Source: Cylindrodendrum hubeiense (taxonomy: Eukaryota > Ascomycota > Sordariomycetes > Hypocreales > Nectriaceae). Taken from it: 64,000 bases of DNA. A program made the translations under genes and the position numbers. This document shows positions 10,270 to 21,121 of the stretch, piece by piece; the stretch's first letter is position 1, and each line of letters opens with the position of its first letter. The DNA lies in assembly GCA_014621425.1 (NCBI GenBank), contig JAANBB010000081.1:59196-123195 (forward strand), given 5' to 3'. The notes under the pieces were generated by a model, which was not told where the DNA came from, made no database searches, and saw only the letters and a program-made list of their open reading frames with translations.

Positions 10270-11353
10270 TTGACTTCGGAATAGCTAGGCCGCTGTATAT
10301 CGAGCGACAAGTTATGCGGTCTCAAATCGTAGTGCAAAAGGTTGTTCCTTTTGCATCTTGTCGGCAGTGCCTCTCACGGTGTTGGTAGAGGAGGTCACGT
10401 GTCATCACAGATCACGTGGATCTCAACAACCACGGAAAGTGTGGACTGGGTTGATCTGACAGGGCTCCTCTGCTGAACCTTAATGCTCTAGATGATGTGG
10501 ATGGCAAGACGCGGCCGACAGAGCAAGAGAGAGTCCACATCGGCATTCACGTAGGTCCGAGACGGGCGCAGAGTGTTTGTGCAGGGGAACGGTGGCACCC
10601 ATAGCGATTTGGGCGAGTTTGGTAACCTGAACATGTGAGAACCAAGGCTGGCTTAGAGAGGAAGGTATCTTAACAATTCACCCGAGTCCTTAAAGTGATG
10701 ACACTAGAGACCTTTTCTTTTCTCCAGACCATTCGAGACTAAGAGCGTATCAAATACATCAGTTCAGGGATTACAGACACAGGAGCTATAGCTCAACTAT
10801 TATTTTTCCCATTGCAAAGGTTTGAGGAGGAAAAGCGTGTTGGAAATTTGAACAGGATTTACCTTTGGTGAGCATGCATGGGAAGGCGCGTTGTCGCCCT
10901 ACCCATCTCTACCGAAAGCAACACAGAAATCGGCACGCAGCGCAAGTGGGAGGAAAATGAAGCCTGGGCATTGGAAATCGGGGTGTATTAAAGCGGCGGT
11001 AATGAGCCCCGGGAGCCAGCACCCCAAGTATGCCTTCTCCGAGTCTCCGGAGGTGTCCTCTCTCTTTAACGGCCCTCCGTATCCCGGCCCCACTTAACCT
11101 TCCGGCCGGCTTCGTCCAAAAGCGGCAAAATCTTCCGCTTCACCAACAATTGTATCAGTTATGCGGCACGGTTCAGTAAAGTAGCATACTTGAATTGTTT
11201 GATCTTTTAGACCTAACGGTTAGGGACTTTCTATTGTACTTAGGCGCCGCCGTTGCCCTGGCACTAGCCACCACCACCACCATCCCGTCTATGATCTATC
11301 ATCTTGGTATTCTTACAACCACCACCAAATCCTCATTTCTTTCGAACTATCCA
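10270..11353. other. Intergenic, no gene seen
   Basis: No supported coding region. Two CACGTG hexamers lie at 10396-10401 and 10413-10418. The right end is the 3' flank of the phosphate carrier. Confidence 0.5.
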
Positions 11354-12503
11354 TTAAGCAGAGATCTCTACGCCGCCAGTAGCTCCAAATTTGGCCTTGA
11401 GATCGCCGTAAATAGCGAATTGACCCGCGGTGAGGGTGCCGACCATGAAGAGACGGGCACCGATACCGGTGTAGGAGCCGCGGAGGCCGAGCTCCTTGGC
11501 GATCTTGATGAGACGGCTGGTGGTGCCCTCACCGGGAAGGCCCTTGGTCTTGTTGATCTTGGAGAGCATGGTGTCGGCGGGCTGAGAGACAATAGCGGCG
11601 GCGAAACCGGCAATCAGACCAGAACCAAGGTTGGCAGTGGTCTGCATGGAGCCGGACATGTCCTTCTTGGGGAAGGCACGGAAAACAGCCTCGGAGACCT
11701 TCTCGAAGACAACGAACTTGGCCATGGTGTAGGGAATCCTGTGCAGCTGTTAGAATGGGTTTGACTAATAGCACGGACATAACTTACTGCTTGAACAGGA
11801 TGGGTCCGAAACCGGCATAGAAGGCACCGATACCCTCGTTCTTGAGCATCTTGCTGAAACCACCGATGAGGCCATTGGCGTAGGTGGGCTCAGAGACGAG
11901 ACGAATGCGAGTGGCCTCAAGAGGGCACAGGGCAATATCGGCGAAGAACTCGGCGGTAGCGGACGAGGCCAGGTAGATGGCAGTGCGGTTCTGCGAGGCA
12001 GTCTCGAGACCAAGCTGGTCAATCCACTGCTTCTTGAAGAACTCGTAACCACCGAACTTCAGAGAACCCTGAAGGAAGTAACCGGCGAAGGTGGGGCCGG
12101 CACCGGTGAGAAGAGCACCAGCACCCTCGTTCTGGACAACCTGTCGGAAGGCGGAGATCATGCCGCGGTTGTAGGTGGCAGGGTCGAGCTGGATACGGGT
12201 CTTGACGCTGTAGATAGGTGCTGTTAGCATTGTTTGGTGGCATCTCGGTGAGCTCCCTTTCCGCCGAAGCTGACAGATTGCGCGGTTGCGGCCAGGACAC
12301 GCCAGGACACGTATCCCGGCCATGAGTGGCAATTGAGGACCAGCAAGGCGCATAATAACAGATAATACTTACACATCGACGGGGGTGAGACCACCGTGGG
12401 TGAGGGAACAGCAGACGGCACCGGCGAGGGCGAATCGCGAGTAAAGAGCGATGCCCGAGAGCGGCTCAGCCGCCTCGACCTTGGGAGCCTGAACAGCAGC
12501 CAT
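11354..12503 (-). CDS. MIR1: Mitochondrial phosphate carrier
   Basis: Three exons, complement(11354..11738, 11788..12207, 12373..12503), give 311 residues. The introns are 49 and 165 bp with clean GTAAGT donors. The protein is a member of the mitochondrial carrier family (SLC25). It imports phosphate with protons into the matrix for ATP synthesis. The three carrier repeats are visible from their PxD/E motifs: PVDVVKTR near residue 42, PLEATR near 140, and PADTML near 237. Typical phosphate-carrier stretches are [19 protein letters not shown] at the start and [17 protein letters not shown] after the second intron. Length is normal for the family. A long GC-rich stretch lies upstream. It is a housekeeping gene next to a rapidly changing region. 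Mir1 versus Pic2 type cannot be fully settled by eye. Confidence 0.93.
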
Positions 12504-13887
12504 TGTGAAGGAAGTGAATCAGACAAAGGACTGAGTGGAGAGAGGGTCCGAATTGAGGATTCGGACTAGGAGATGACGACGGTCAGAAGGTGGTTGAGGG
12601 AAAGAAAAAAAGTGTTTTGGATTCTGGAGGTGAGCCCTTTTCCTACTCGGGCCGGGCGGTTGGGTTGGCAGGGAAAAATAATGGCTCCTCCTGGCGGTCG
12701 GAAATACTCGGATAATCGGCGCCGGTGGCCGCACGGACCGGGCGGGCCAAAGGGGGAACCAGAGGAAATAAAGGAACGCGGCTGCGCGCAAAGCGACGAC
12801 GAAGCAAAACGGGGAGGCCTTTGACAAGCTGCGCTAGCAGCGCAGCAACGCAGCGACGGGGAGGGACCCGGAGTGTGCCGCGGATGCAGGCGCGATCGAT
12901 ACCGCCTCGTTGTTGCTTTTGCGCGCTGTGTCACTGGCTGGGTGGTGCATGATGGCATCTGCGTGCTGACGAGGCTACGGGTGGGCGCTCTGTCTTGATG
13001 CCATGGCCGTGATGTTTATTGCCCGGGATCACTGCGCGTAGATAACGCCAGACGCTGTGAAACAAGCCCGCCTCGCCTTGATGCCTCTTCCTCGGCCCCC
13101 CGGCCAGACACACGCTATCCATTCTTTCTCTCCCGTATCTCCCCCACAGCAGGTATCCGGTACATACCCATCCACTTCTCCGTCCGCGTCTCCGTCCATC
13201 CCTTCAGTGGTCATTTACCATCCCCCTCCCCCCATCATCACAAGACGCCCACCGGGAGACTAGCTTCGTCCCTACCAGCCCAAATTTCTCAACTAGCCTG
13301 AATCTATTTGAAGCCCGGAAGAAAAAAACGTCTTCAGATCTGGAGCCGGCTACTTCCTCGGCAAGGGTCCACCATTCACCAATCGCTTCTCCCCAACGTG
13401 CGCCTCTGGTTGGCTGGCTGGTTGGCGTCGCCACACCATTGGCTGGTTGGCGCACACTCCGGCTGTAGTACTCGTACTGGAGTACTCCGTGCAACAGGAT
13501 GGCGTATCTCGGCTTCGCTCCCGATAACGATAATTGCCTCCACTGAATCAAGTGTGACGTCTCCCACCAGCATATTCCAGGTGTTGCCTGATTCACATTC
13601 GTTGAGGAACTGCCATTTGAATCAACTTGTGTCTTATTCATCCCGCATTCCCAATTAACGCACAAGCATAGGCCTCCTCGTGGTCCGCGAAGATGTAACC
13701 CACCTCCGCCAATCTTAGATCTTGGTACATTAGATTCCGCCCTGACCAACCCAACCCTATCCATCCCCTGCAGCTCCTCAATTGACCAAACAGAAGCTCG
13801 ACACCATCACCGGGAAATCCCAGCTCACATGTCATGCCACTCTTCCATTTCCTACCTGCAGGCTCCCACTGCATGACTCCATCACCG
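12504..13887. other. Intergenic between phosphate carrier and NLR gene
   Basis: This holds the upstream region of the phosphate carrier and the 3' flank of the NACHT-ankyrin gene. It is pyrimidine- and purine-skewed in places. Open frames on both strands are low complexity and have no recognisable features. Confidence 0.5.
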
Positions 13888-16800
13888 CTACTCTGCCACC
13901 GCATCTGAGGTATCCCGCTGGAACATGGCCAGAACCTCTTTGTTGCCACAGCTTGCCGCCATGTCCAAACTTGTCCGTCCCTCAGCGTCCTCGGCGAGGG
14001 GATCAACCTCTCTGGCCATGGTCTGCTTAAAAATATAGGCTCTCCTACTCGGCATAAAATGCAATACCGTCCTCCCCTTGGCATCCCTCGCTTGCCAGTC
14101 CACCCCTAGATCATCTAGCATCGCCATCACTCTGTCAAAGCCACTCTCATCGAATCGCTGCCAATCAATGTCCCAACTTTTGCGCATTCGTGATCTCCCT
14201 TGATCATAATCAGAGAAGAGGAAGTGTATGGGTGCCTGACCAGCCTTGTTGCGTGCGTTAACATCAACACCAGACTCCGTGATGCGTTTAAAGAGGCTCA
14301 TTGTATGCTCAACAGCCAAGACATTGGAGAGCTCTGTAAGCCTGGAGGCAAGGTAGTGCAGCATGTTGTTCCCAGCCCCATCCACGACGGCCACGTCCGC
14401 CCCATGAGATAGAAGATACTCGATCCAAATAGGTGTACCGGGCGATATTGGCACAGAGCCGGTCAATGTGACACCGAAAGATGACAAGCCGTAATGCAGG
14501 GGATAGTACCCAAAGCTATCAGCCTGGCTGACAAGGGTCGGGATCACGGTCTCGAGATTCTCGAGTGCGGTTAATCTGTCTTTGAACGACAACTCACTTC
14601 CTAACAAGTGGTGCAGAGCGTTTCTGCCAGAGCTGTCCACGGCTGTTGGATCTGCGCCTCGCTCAAGTAGCGGCACGAGAGCATCGGTCGTTCCATCCGT
14701 CATGATCCTTCCGCCATCACCACGTATCTGCACGCGCTCTGTTCTTCTGCAGCATGCAAGAAAAAGCGTACGTCCAGAAGCGTCCCGGTGCTCCAAATCA
14801 AGACCCGGCATGTCCAGGATTGGTTCGTAGGTTCGATAGCGACTTAAAACCTCATGGACGATCGTTTTATCGCTATTGTGTCGATCTGTCTGTTCTTCTA
14901 ATTGCCCAGGGTCACTTTCGTGTCTGTGCCAACAGCTGCTGGCCACGAGATTAGGCAGGATTGGCAGTTGATTCAGAGTCGGAAGCTGATGCCGATCAAT
15001 CACCCGCTCGGCGAACGTGTCATACGGGCTCGCGCCTGCTGCCAAGAGAGCCTCCATGGCCTTGATTCCAACCAGTCGAGCTTTCATCCTGTCATGTGTA
15101 GATCTTATAGAGTCGTTGTTAGTGGAAGACGCCAAAAACAGGGGTTGGTTAAAGTGGGAGTTGTCGTCTTCCGGGAGATCAAGCTTCTGACTCCAGGATT
15201 TGACCAAGTCCGAGGCACCCTCTGTTGACAAGAGTGCCTCCAATACAGCCAAATTTGGTGGTCTGATAGCTTCTACTATCGCCCCAGTGCTGATTCTCGC
15301 TCCGTAACTAATCAGAAGCTTGACGAGGTCTTCATTGCCTTGAGCTTTGGAGAGGCAGTTGGCTCCGTGGCTATCAAGGGCATTGGCATCGGCGCCAAGC
15401 TCCAGCAACTTCCTTACTCTGTCATGTACCATTAGTTCGCTGCCTTCTCGCTGGGTCTGTGTTATACATCCTTCAGTCTCCAAAGCCGCGTGGAGTGGGG
15501 TACGTCCTCTGTGGTCGACAGCCTCTATATCCGCGCCTTTCGATATCAGATACGGGATGGCTTGGGCGACATGCCACCAAGTCATTGACCCTGCAAGAAT
15601 GTGGAGTGGAGCGAGGCCTCCGTGAGACCAGTCTTCGACACCCATGCGGGCATTGACACTGGCACCCTTTTTCTCCACCAACACCCGAAGCACGTCCATA
15701 CTTGGAAGATCGCGTCCGCAGGCCACCGTAACCAGAGGTGCAAAATAATTTGTAATTTTGTCTTCATCGTCATGCTGAATCTGCTGCTTCGGGTCGTCAA
15801 ACACTGCAACATCATCAGGAGAACAACATTCATCCAACAAGTCGGCCATACCACGTTCAACGAACTCTTGCAGGACTAAGCGGCCGTTATCGCCAGGTCG
15901 CTTGAAATCAGCCCCTGCCTTATAAAGATCCTTGATTAAAGCGTATTGACGTTCGGCAAGAAACATCTCAACTGCGTCCCAGTTTGCTTCCCCAACTCTC
16001 ACCGGGTTTGCTTCGCGAAGCAGCTTCGTGTCGGATTGTCGGCGAGCCTTTCCCATCAAGATGAGGTGGGAATAGGGCTCGGGTTTTTCTGCGCCCTGAA
16101 TCTCGTCATGTATCCTGCAGAGAAGCTCGGTGGCGTAGTCATCTCGATGATTTGCCGCATATTGCATTGCATCGAAAAGTAGCTTGTCGCCACAATGAGA
16201 TTCTGTGTACAAATTCGCCCCAGCTTTTAAAAGCATTTGAATAATATCCTCACATCGTACAGTATAATTCAGGTGATGGAATACCATATCAGATGAGCAG
16301 GTACTGTCGCTGTCGTCGTGGTCGCTCTTAGACTCACCGTCGTCATCGTGAATAGGTCGACTCTTGTCGTTGATCGTCAGTGCACTGGCACCCAGGCCAT
16401 TTTTATCCGAGGATTTAACTCCCCAGAGATGTTCCTCCTGCTTGAAAAAGGCACATTGGAAGATGGGTGGGAGCCATGGTGTTCCAGGCTGCTCCTCAAG
16501 ACAGTCACTGTACCTAGGCTCGATTTCTGCGCCCACCTCGAGCAACAATGCAACTGACTCGGTCCGTCCAGACCGACACGCGTATTGTAGAGGGGTGTGT
16601 TCGCTAATGTCTTTTTGGTTCACTGACTCCTTTACCCTTGATGAATCTAATTTGGTCATCCATTCGAGAAGTCGCCCGATAGCATTGCTTCTTCTACACC
16701 TCGAGGCAATATGGAGTGAATTCATGCCCTCTTTTGTTGAAACGAATGGGTCTGCTCCTGCACGCAGCAGAATATGCACAGCGCAGTCGGACACGGAAGC

Positions 16801-19800
16801 CGCGTAGTGGATTGGCCTGAGCCCTTGTGAGTCCGCTGCATCGATAGCTTTCGACTTCTTCAGTAGCCACTTCAGGCATGAAGTTTCCGCACTGTAGCAC
16901 GAAACGTATTGCATGCTTCGTATCTGGCATGCGATGTGTAATGGGGTTTGCCCAGCATAGTTGGGCTGGTCCATATTCAACCCAGCTCGATCCAACTCTC
17001 CCAGTATCTCGTAGACGTCTTCTGAGTCTGAGTTGGTATAGCGTAGTCTTGCAATTTCGTGGCACAAAGTGTTTCCTTCAAAGTCCACCGCAAAGGGCGA
17101 AACTCCCTCGTCAACAAAATACCGATATAGCAACAGTTTAGAATCGTATGGTGACCAGTGTAGAAGGGTGTTGAGAAGTTCGTGGAGAACAGTCCTACCC
17201 TTACCATCAACCGTATCTAGACTAGCAGATGCTGCTCGGAGAATTTCAACCTCCTCAATGATGGGTTTTGCATGGTTTTTGCTGACAAGTCTGAACAATG
17301 GGGTACAGCCGTGCGAATCGCGGGCGTCGATTTTCGCGCCATGGCTAACGAGGAGACGAACAAGGTCTCCAAAATATTGTTCTACGGAATCTGAAGATGG
17401 TTGTTGAGCTAGTGTATGCAGTGGTGTACAGCCCTCGCGGTTTCTTAAATTCGTATCAGCACCAGCTGAGAGGAGTCCTGGTAGGAGTCCTGGCAGGCGG
17501 GTTAATATATGCACGTGGTAGAGTACGTGGTGAAGTGGTCCATTCCCATTGTCGTCTGCAGCATTGCAATCTGGTTTGTAGGTGAGCAGATTGAGTGCGA
17601 GATTGTAGTTTGCGGAGATGGCGGTTAGCAGGGGCGTCTTCCCATGAAGATGTTCCCTCTTGTTGACGTCAACCCCCATCTCCATGAGAAGCTTCAGGTG
17701 AGAGCCGCCGTCGTCTTCTTCGTCAGGGAAACAGTGAAGCACATTCCTCCCGTCTGGCCTCTCTGCAGTATGATCCGCGCCAGCTTCGAGAAGCAGTTTG
17801 AACATTGCCAAGCTGCATGTGCGGAGTAGAGGAGCAACCCCGTCAACTGCGTTTGCATTCACATCCGCCCCAGCCCGAATGAGGAGCGACAATCCACGGC
17901 GGAATTGGCTCGCATCTAAATTCAGAGGACTGAAAGGCTTGTAAGTATGCAGGCTACAGAACTCATTTAGAGCAAAACCTGGACGTGCGGAATTCTCAGT
18001 GGGAGGAGAAGAGATGCCCTGCATAGAAGCATCCGCACCGGCGTCAACCAAAGCCTCCATAGAGTCAATGTCTGCCCTTCTAGCGGCAACACACAGTGGC
18101 AGTCTCCCTTGTAATATTTTGTTTGGGTCGACACCAGGCTCTTTCAGTAGTCGCCTCACAATTTGAGCCCGACTGGATGACACAGCCGAGTGAAGTGCAA
18201 GGTGCTTGGCATCCAGTGTAAGATGCGGCAAAAAGGCCTCTACACTGGCGAGGTGACCATGGTCACAGGCATACTCAAGCGCTGAGAATCCGGCGTAGTC
18301 GGACTGCCTTCTAGAGCCTAAGCGAGCGTTTCGCATCCTAGGGGTCAACGGGTCAACCCCAGCTTTTAGGAGGAGCGTCACGACTTCACTGTTCCCTATC
18401 GCCGCAGCTTCGTGCAGTGGCTTCAAGCCATCGTAATCAGTGTGGTCTGTCGCTGCGCCAGCCTGGATCAACACTTGAACTGTTCGAGGAAAGCCACGGT
18501 TTGCGGCCCACCACAGCGGCGTTCTTTCGGCGTAGTCCAATACATCTATACCAGAATTCCCAACTCGGTCAAATATGTTTGAAAGATAGCCATCGAGCCC
18601 ACAAAATGCGGCTATATGAAGATTCGAGAGCTTTCGCTTAGAGTGCTTGACGTAGACCTGATCAACAGCATCATGCCAACACAGGACCAGCCAGTGGTCC
18701 CTAACAAGGCTATTCGAAAGGAACATGTCAAACTGCTGAGATAACTGATCCCCGTAAACTCCAGACCAGCTGCATTTCATGGCATGCTTATACCAGTTTT
18801 CGACGGCATATGTTGAGAATGGAAATCCCATAGCCATCTTTGTAGAAGCACTGACATGGCTATTGTCCAAATCATTGAGACAACCGCCATGCATGTAGCG
18901 CATACAAGCGATTGCAAGCTGGCTGTGTGTTGCTTCAAACTCAAGAACAGGGAATCCTGTCAAGTTCCGTTTCCTGCTGGTGCTCACTAAGAATTCTGTG
19001 AGCGAATGATGAACAACACTGATTGTCTCATCGGGAAGAATCTCCAGTAGTGGTCCACACGCAGAACGGACGAGGGATTTGGTTTCCTTTAGGCTGAGCT
19101 CGCCCTCGGATGATGTCTTGATCATGTCCGCAAGCTCCAAAAGCCGAAGGGAGCGGGTCGCGTGGGTAACCCATTGTAAAATCTGCAATTGGGTAGTTTC
19201 CGGGATTCCAGATCTTCGTGCGTGCTCCTTGAGGATACCTGAATACAGGTCGTCCAGGTTAAGAGGTAGCTTCTGTAAGATGCTTGCAACATTGGCGTTT
19301 GGTTCAAGAAATGAGTTCATAGCCAGCTTGGCGTAGAGAAACAGGCCGTTGGCGCGTCCTGGGACTGCCATTTTAATCACTTCTTTGTCGCTCTCTGGCA
19401 GGGAAGAGTGATCCAAGGTGTGTCGGACATAGGTGGAAATGTCGACATCCACGAGTGCCTCTTCCATGCGAATGCGAATGGATTCAATACGTCTCATTGG
19501 AGTTTCCACAGTGGCGACTGGTCGACTGGTCATGACAACTTTGATACGAGAGGGACGCCAATGGCCAAGGTTAGCCAGCATTTGTACAAAGTCGTCGTTT
19601 CCTTGATCCATTTCATCTAGGGCATCAGCCACACAGTAGACCAAGGGCAGCTGGGCTAACGCGGTGCGAAGGTGTTTCCAGAGATCATCCATGGAGACGG
19701 TATCGAGAGAGCGATGGGTCTCTACGTATTGATTGAGAATCGCCTGCAGTGGGGGGCTGTATACGAGGATCTGGTCCAGCCAGTCTCGCATAAGATTGAC

Positions 19801-20265
19801 GGGCTGGTGATTTGCGTCGATGATTTGGCGGAAGAAGAAGAAGAGAACCGGAACGCCTTCTCCAGCAAGCATCTGCGCCAACGTGGCAGCAAATACGGAC
19901 TTCCCGGAGCCTGGGATCCCTTTGATCCACAGCAGGCCGTGGTCTGGGCTGTCATGCCACTGCTGGTATTTTTGGAGGGATGGCAGCCATGTGCCTGTGC
20001 CGGCGAGGTGCGATGCGAGGTGTTTGTGATACTCGCTGCTATCAGTATTGTATTCAGTGGGCTTCAACCAGTCTCGAATTTTGTCTATGGTTTCGAGTGA
20101 CTCGGGGAGAATGCCATCGTCGTTGTAGTTGCTGACATCGTCCTGGCCGATGACGACGAGATCCTCGTCGCTGGGCGATGGGGACTGGCATTGAGACATG
20201 CCTGCTATAGGCTTCGAGTGAAAATCTAGGATCAAGGCGAAGTCGAGATTGACAATTCGATGCAC
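13888..20265 (-). CDS. NACHT-ankyrin NLR-like protein, 2125 residues
   Basis: An uninterrupted frame of 2125 codons with no intron. The N-terminal 110 residues match the leader common to fungal NACHT-ankyrin proteins (SSEYHKHLASHLAGTG, then LPSLQKYQQWH). A NACHT NTPase follows: P-loop GIPGSGKS at 116-123, Walker B-like VYCVADALDEMD at 209-220, and sensor MTSRP at 245-249. From about residue 590 to the C-terminus there are many ankyrin repeats (for example TPLWWAANRGFPRTVQVLIQ and TPLHIACQIRS). Such STAND proteins act in fungal non-self recognition or programmed cell death. No N-terminal effector domain is recognised. A second Met (MSQCQSPSPSDEDL, residue 23) may be the true start. Absence of frameshifts over 6.4 kb argues that the gene is functional. 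Confidence 0.9.
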   Translation of the reverse strand: MHRIVNLDFALILDFHSKPIAGMSQCQSPSPSDEDLVVIGQDDVSNYNDDGILPESLETIDKIRDWLKPTEYNTDSSEYHKHLASHLAGTGTWLPSLQKYQQWHDSPDHGLLWIKGIPGSGKSVFAATLAQMLAGEGVPVLFFFFRQIIDANHQPVNLMRDWLDQILVYSPPLQAILNQYVETHRSLDTVSMDDLWKHLRTALAQLPLVYCVADALDEMDQGNDDFVQMLANLGHWRPSRIKVVMTSRPVATVETPMRRIESIRIRMEEALVDVDISTYVRHTLDHSSLPESDKEVIKMAVPGRANGLFLYAKLAMNSFLEPNANVASILQKLPLNLDDLYSGILKEHARRSGIPETTQLQILQWVTHATRSLRLLELADMIKTSSEGELSLKETKSLVRSACGPLLEILPDETISVVHHSLTEFLVSTSRKRNLTGFPVLEFEATHSQLAIACMRYMHGGCLNDLDNSHVSASTKMAMGFPFSTYAVENWYKHAMKCSWSGVYGDQLSQQFDMFLSNSLVRDHWLVLCWHDAVDQVYVKHSKRKLSNLHIAAFCGLDGYLSNIFDRVGNSGIDVLDYAERTPLWWAANRGFPRTVQVLIQAGAATDHTDYDGLKPLHEAAAIGNSEVVTLLLKAGVDPLTPRMRNARLGSRRQSDYAGFSALEYACDHGHLASVEAFLPHLTLDAKHLALHSAVSSSRAQIVRRLLKEPGVDPNKILQGRLPLCVAARRADIDSMEALVDAGADASMQGISSPPTENSARPGFALNEFCSLHTYKPFSPLNLDASQFRRGLSLLIRAGADVNANAVDGVAPLLRTCSLAMFKLLLEAGADHTAERPDGRNVLHCFPDEEDDGGSHLKLLMEMGVDVNKREHLHGKTPLLTAISANYNLALNLLTYKPDCNAADDNGNGPLHHVLYHVHILTRLPGLLPGLLSAGADTNLRNREGCTPLHTLAQQPSSDSVEQYFGDLVRLLVSHGAKIDARDSHGCTPLFRLVSKNHAKPIIEEVEILRAASASLDTVDGKGRTVLHELLNTLLHWSPYDSKLLLYRYFVDEGVSPFAVDFEGNTLCHEIARLRYTNSDSEDVYEILGELDRAGLNMDQPNYAGQTPLHIACQIRSMQYVSCYSAETSCLKWLLKKSKAIDAADSQGLRPIHYAASVSDCAVHILLRAGADPFVSTKEGMNSLHIASRCRRSNAIGRLLEWMTKLDSSRVKESVNQKDISEHTPLQYACRSGRTESVALLLEVGAEIEPRYSDCLEEQPGTPWLPPIFQCAFFKQEEHLWGVKSSDKNGLGASALTINDKSRPIHDDDGESKSDHDDSDSTCSSDMVFHHLNYTVRCEDIIQMLLKAGANLYTESHCGDKLLFDAMQYAANHRDDYATELLCRIHDEIQGAEKPEPYSHLILMGKARRQSDTKLLREANPVRVGEANWDAVEMFLAERQYALIKDLYKAGADFKRPGDNGRLVLQEFVERGMADLLDECCSPDDVAVFDDPKQQIQHDDEDKITNYFAPLVTVACGRDLPSMDVLRVLVEKKGASVNARMGVEDWSHGGLAPLHILAGSMTWWHVAQAIPYLISKGADIEAVDHRGRTPLHAALETEGCITQTQREGSELMVHDRVRKLLELGADANALDSHGANCLSKAQGNEDLVKLLISYGARISTGAIVEAIRPPNLAVLEALLSTEGASDLVKSWSQKLDLPEDDNSHFNQPLFLASSTNNDSIRSTHDRMKARLVGIKAMEALLAAGASPYDTFAERVIDRHQLPTLNQLPILPNLVASSCWHRHESDPGQLEEQTDRHNSDKTIVHEVLSRYRTYEPILDMPGLDLEHRDASGRTLFLACCRRTERVQIRGDGGRIMTDGTTDALVPLLERGADPTAVDSSGRNALHHLLGSELSFKDRLTALENLETVIPTLVSQADSFGYYPLHYGLSSFGVTLTGSVPISPGTPIWIEYLLSHGADVAVVDGAGNNMLHYLASRLTELSNVLAVEHTMSLFKRITESGVDVNARNKAGQAPIHFLFSDYDQGRSRMRKSWDIDWQRFDESGFDRVMAMLDDLGVDWQARDAKGRTVLHFMPSRRAYIFKQTMAREVDPLAEDAEGRTSLDMAASCGNKEVLAMFQRDTSDAVAE

Positions 20266-20839
20266 TACGGGTGGAAGTGAGCCAGTAGATAGACCTGGGA
20301 ACCAATGCTGTTTTGTACCTCACCCCACCGGATGAGCGTATCGTGCAACCGCCTCACCATTCACGAAATGCAGGCAGCAATATGCAAGCGCAGTTTAGGC
20401 AAATGTGGAGAACCCTCTACGCTGGCGAGTATCAATGTTGCAATTGGACGGTGATGCAGGAGAAAATGCGCTGGAGAGATTCAGTCAGTGCTTCGGTACA
20501 GCCCCTGTAGTAGGTGGGCTGAGCGGCGGCGAGGTGCTAGTGCATCGGGAGTTAGGAGGCATGAAAGGAGTCACAACACGCCAACGCAGAACAACGATAT
20601 CAATCAATAAAATTGAAGGAAGACGATATGGACTCTACTGTACATTGAAAATCATCTCAAGCCGCCATGCGCAATTGCGCTTCAAGTCGACACCCGCCCA
20701 ATCCATCCAACAAGCCAACGCCAAACATCAGTCCAAAATATACAGTGGTACAGTGGTACCCGCACTCGCCACACTCAGTGGCTTCAACTACCGCCATATC
20801 GTACACATCACATGATTGAGGAGCATGCCCAAGCACTCA
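20266..20839. other. Intergenic, upstream of the NLR gene
   Basis: No gene is seen. This is the presumed promoter of the NACHT-ankyrin gene and the 3' flank of the small ORF to its right. Confidence 0.45.
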
Positions 20840-21121
20840 TTAGCGGCCACCTGCTTGCCGGAATTGAACTTCCCAGTCCGCCATTTTCCCAGCCCGGTCA
20901 AAATATCCTCGTCCCGACTTGGTGCCGTCAACAAGAAAGTTCTCCGCGGGGTCCCTTGAGGAAGCCCAAGTGGTGAGCGTCGGGTTGGAGCCTTGGCTTT
21001 GGCTGTAGCCACCCGTTCCCGTGTAAGTGCTGCGAGTGCTGCTCGTCCTGGATGAACGGTTAACGACAGGCTCTATCACGATGCGATGGTCTAATTGCTG
21101 GTTGTTGGATCGAGAGCTCAT
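20840..21121 (-). CDS. Small hypothetical protein, 93 residues
   Basis: The chosen start (MSSRSNNQQLDHRIVIEP) has a good AAAAATGAG context. An upstream in-frame ATG at 21277 would add 52 residues rich in Pro, Gln and Asn. The product is Ser/Thr/Gly-rich in the middle (SSRTSSTRSTYTGTGGYSQS). It ends in a more conserved-looking tail, DGTKSGRGYFDRAGKMADWE followed by VQFRQAGGR. No signal peptide, membrane segment or known domain is seen. The tail suggests a real protein, but expression is not shown. Confidence 0.45.
   Translation of the reverse strand: MSSRSNNQQLDHRIVIEPVVNRSSRTSSTRSTYTGTGGYSQSQGSNPTLTTWASSRDPAENFLVDGTKSGRGYFDRAGKMADWEVQFRQAGGR

Noticed and set aside
10396..10418. Paired CACGTG sites as a phosphate-response element for MIR1
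   Set aside because: They lie beyond the 3' end of the carrier gene, and CACGTG occurs in many unrelated places in this window.
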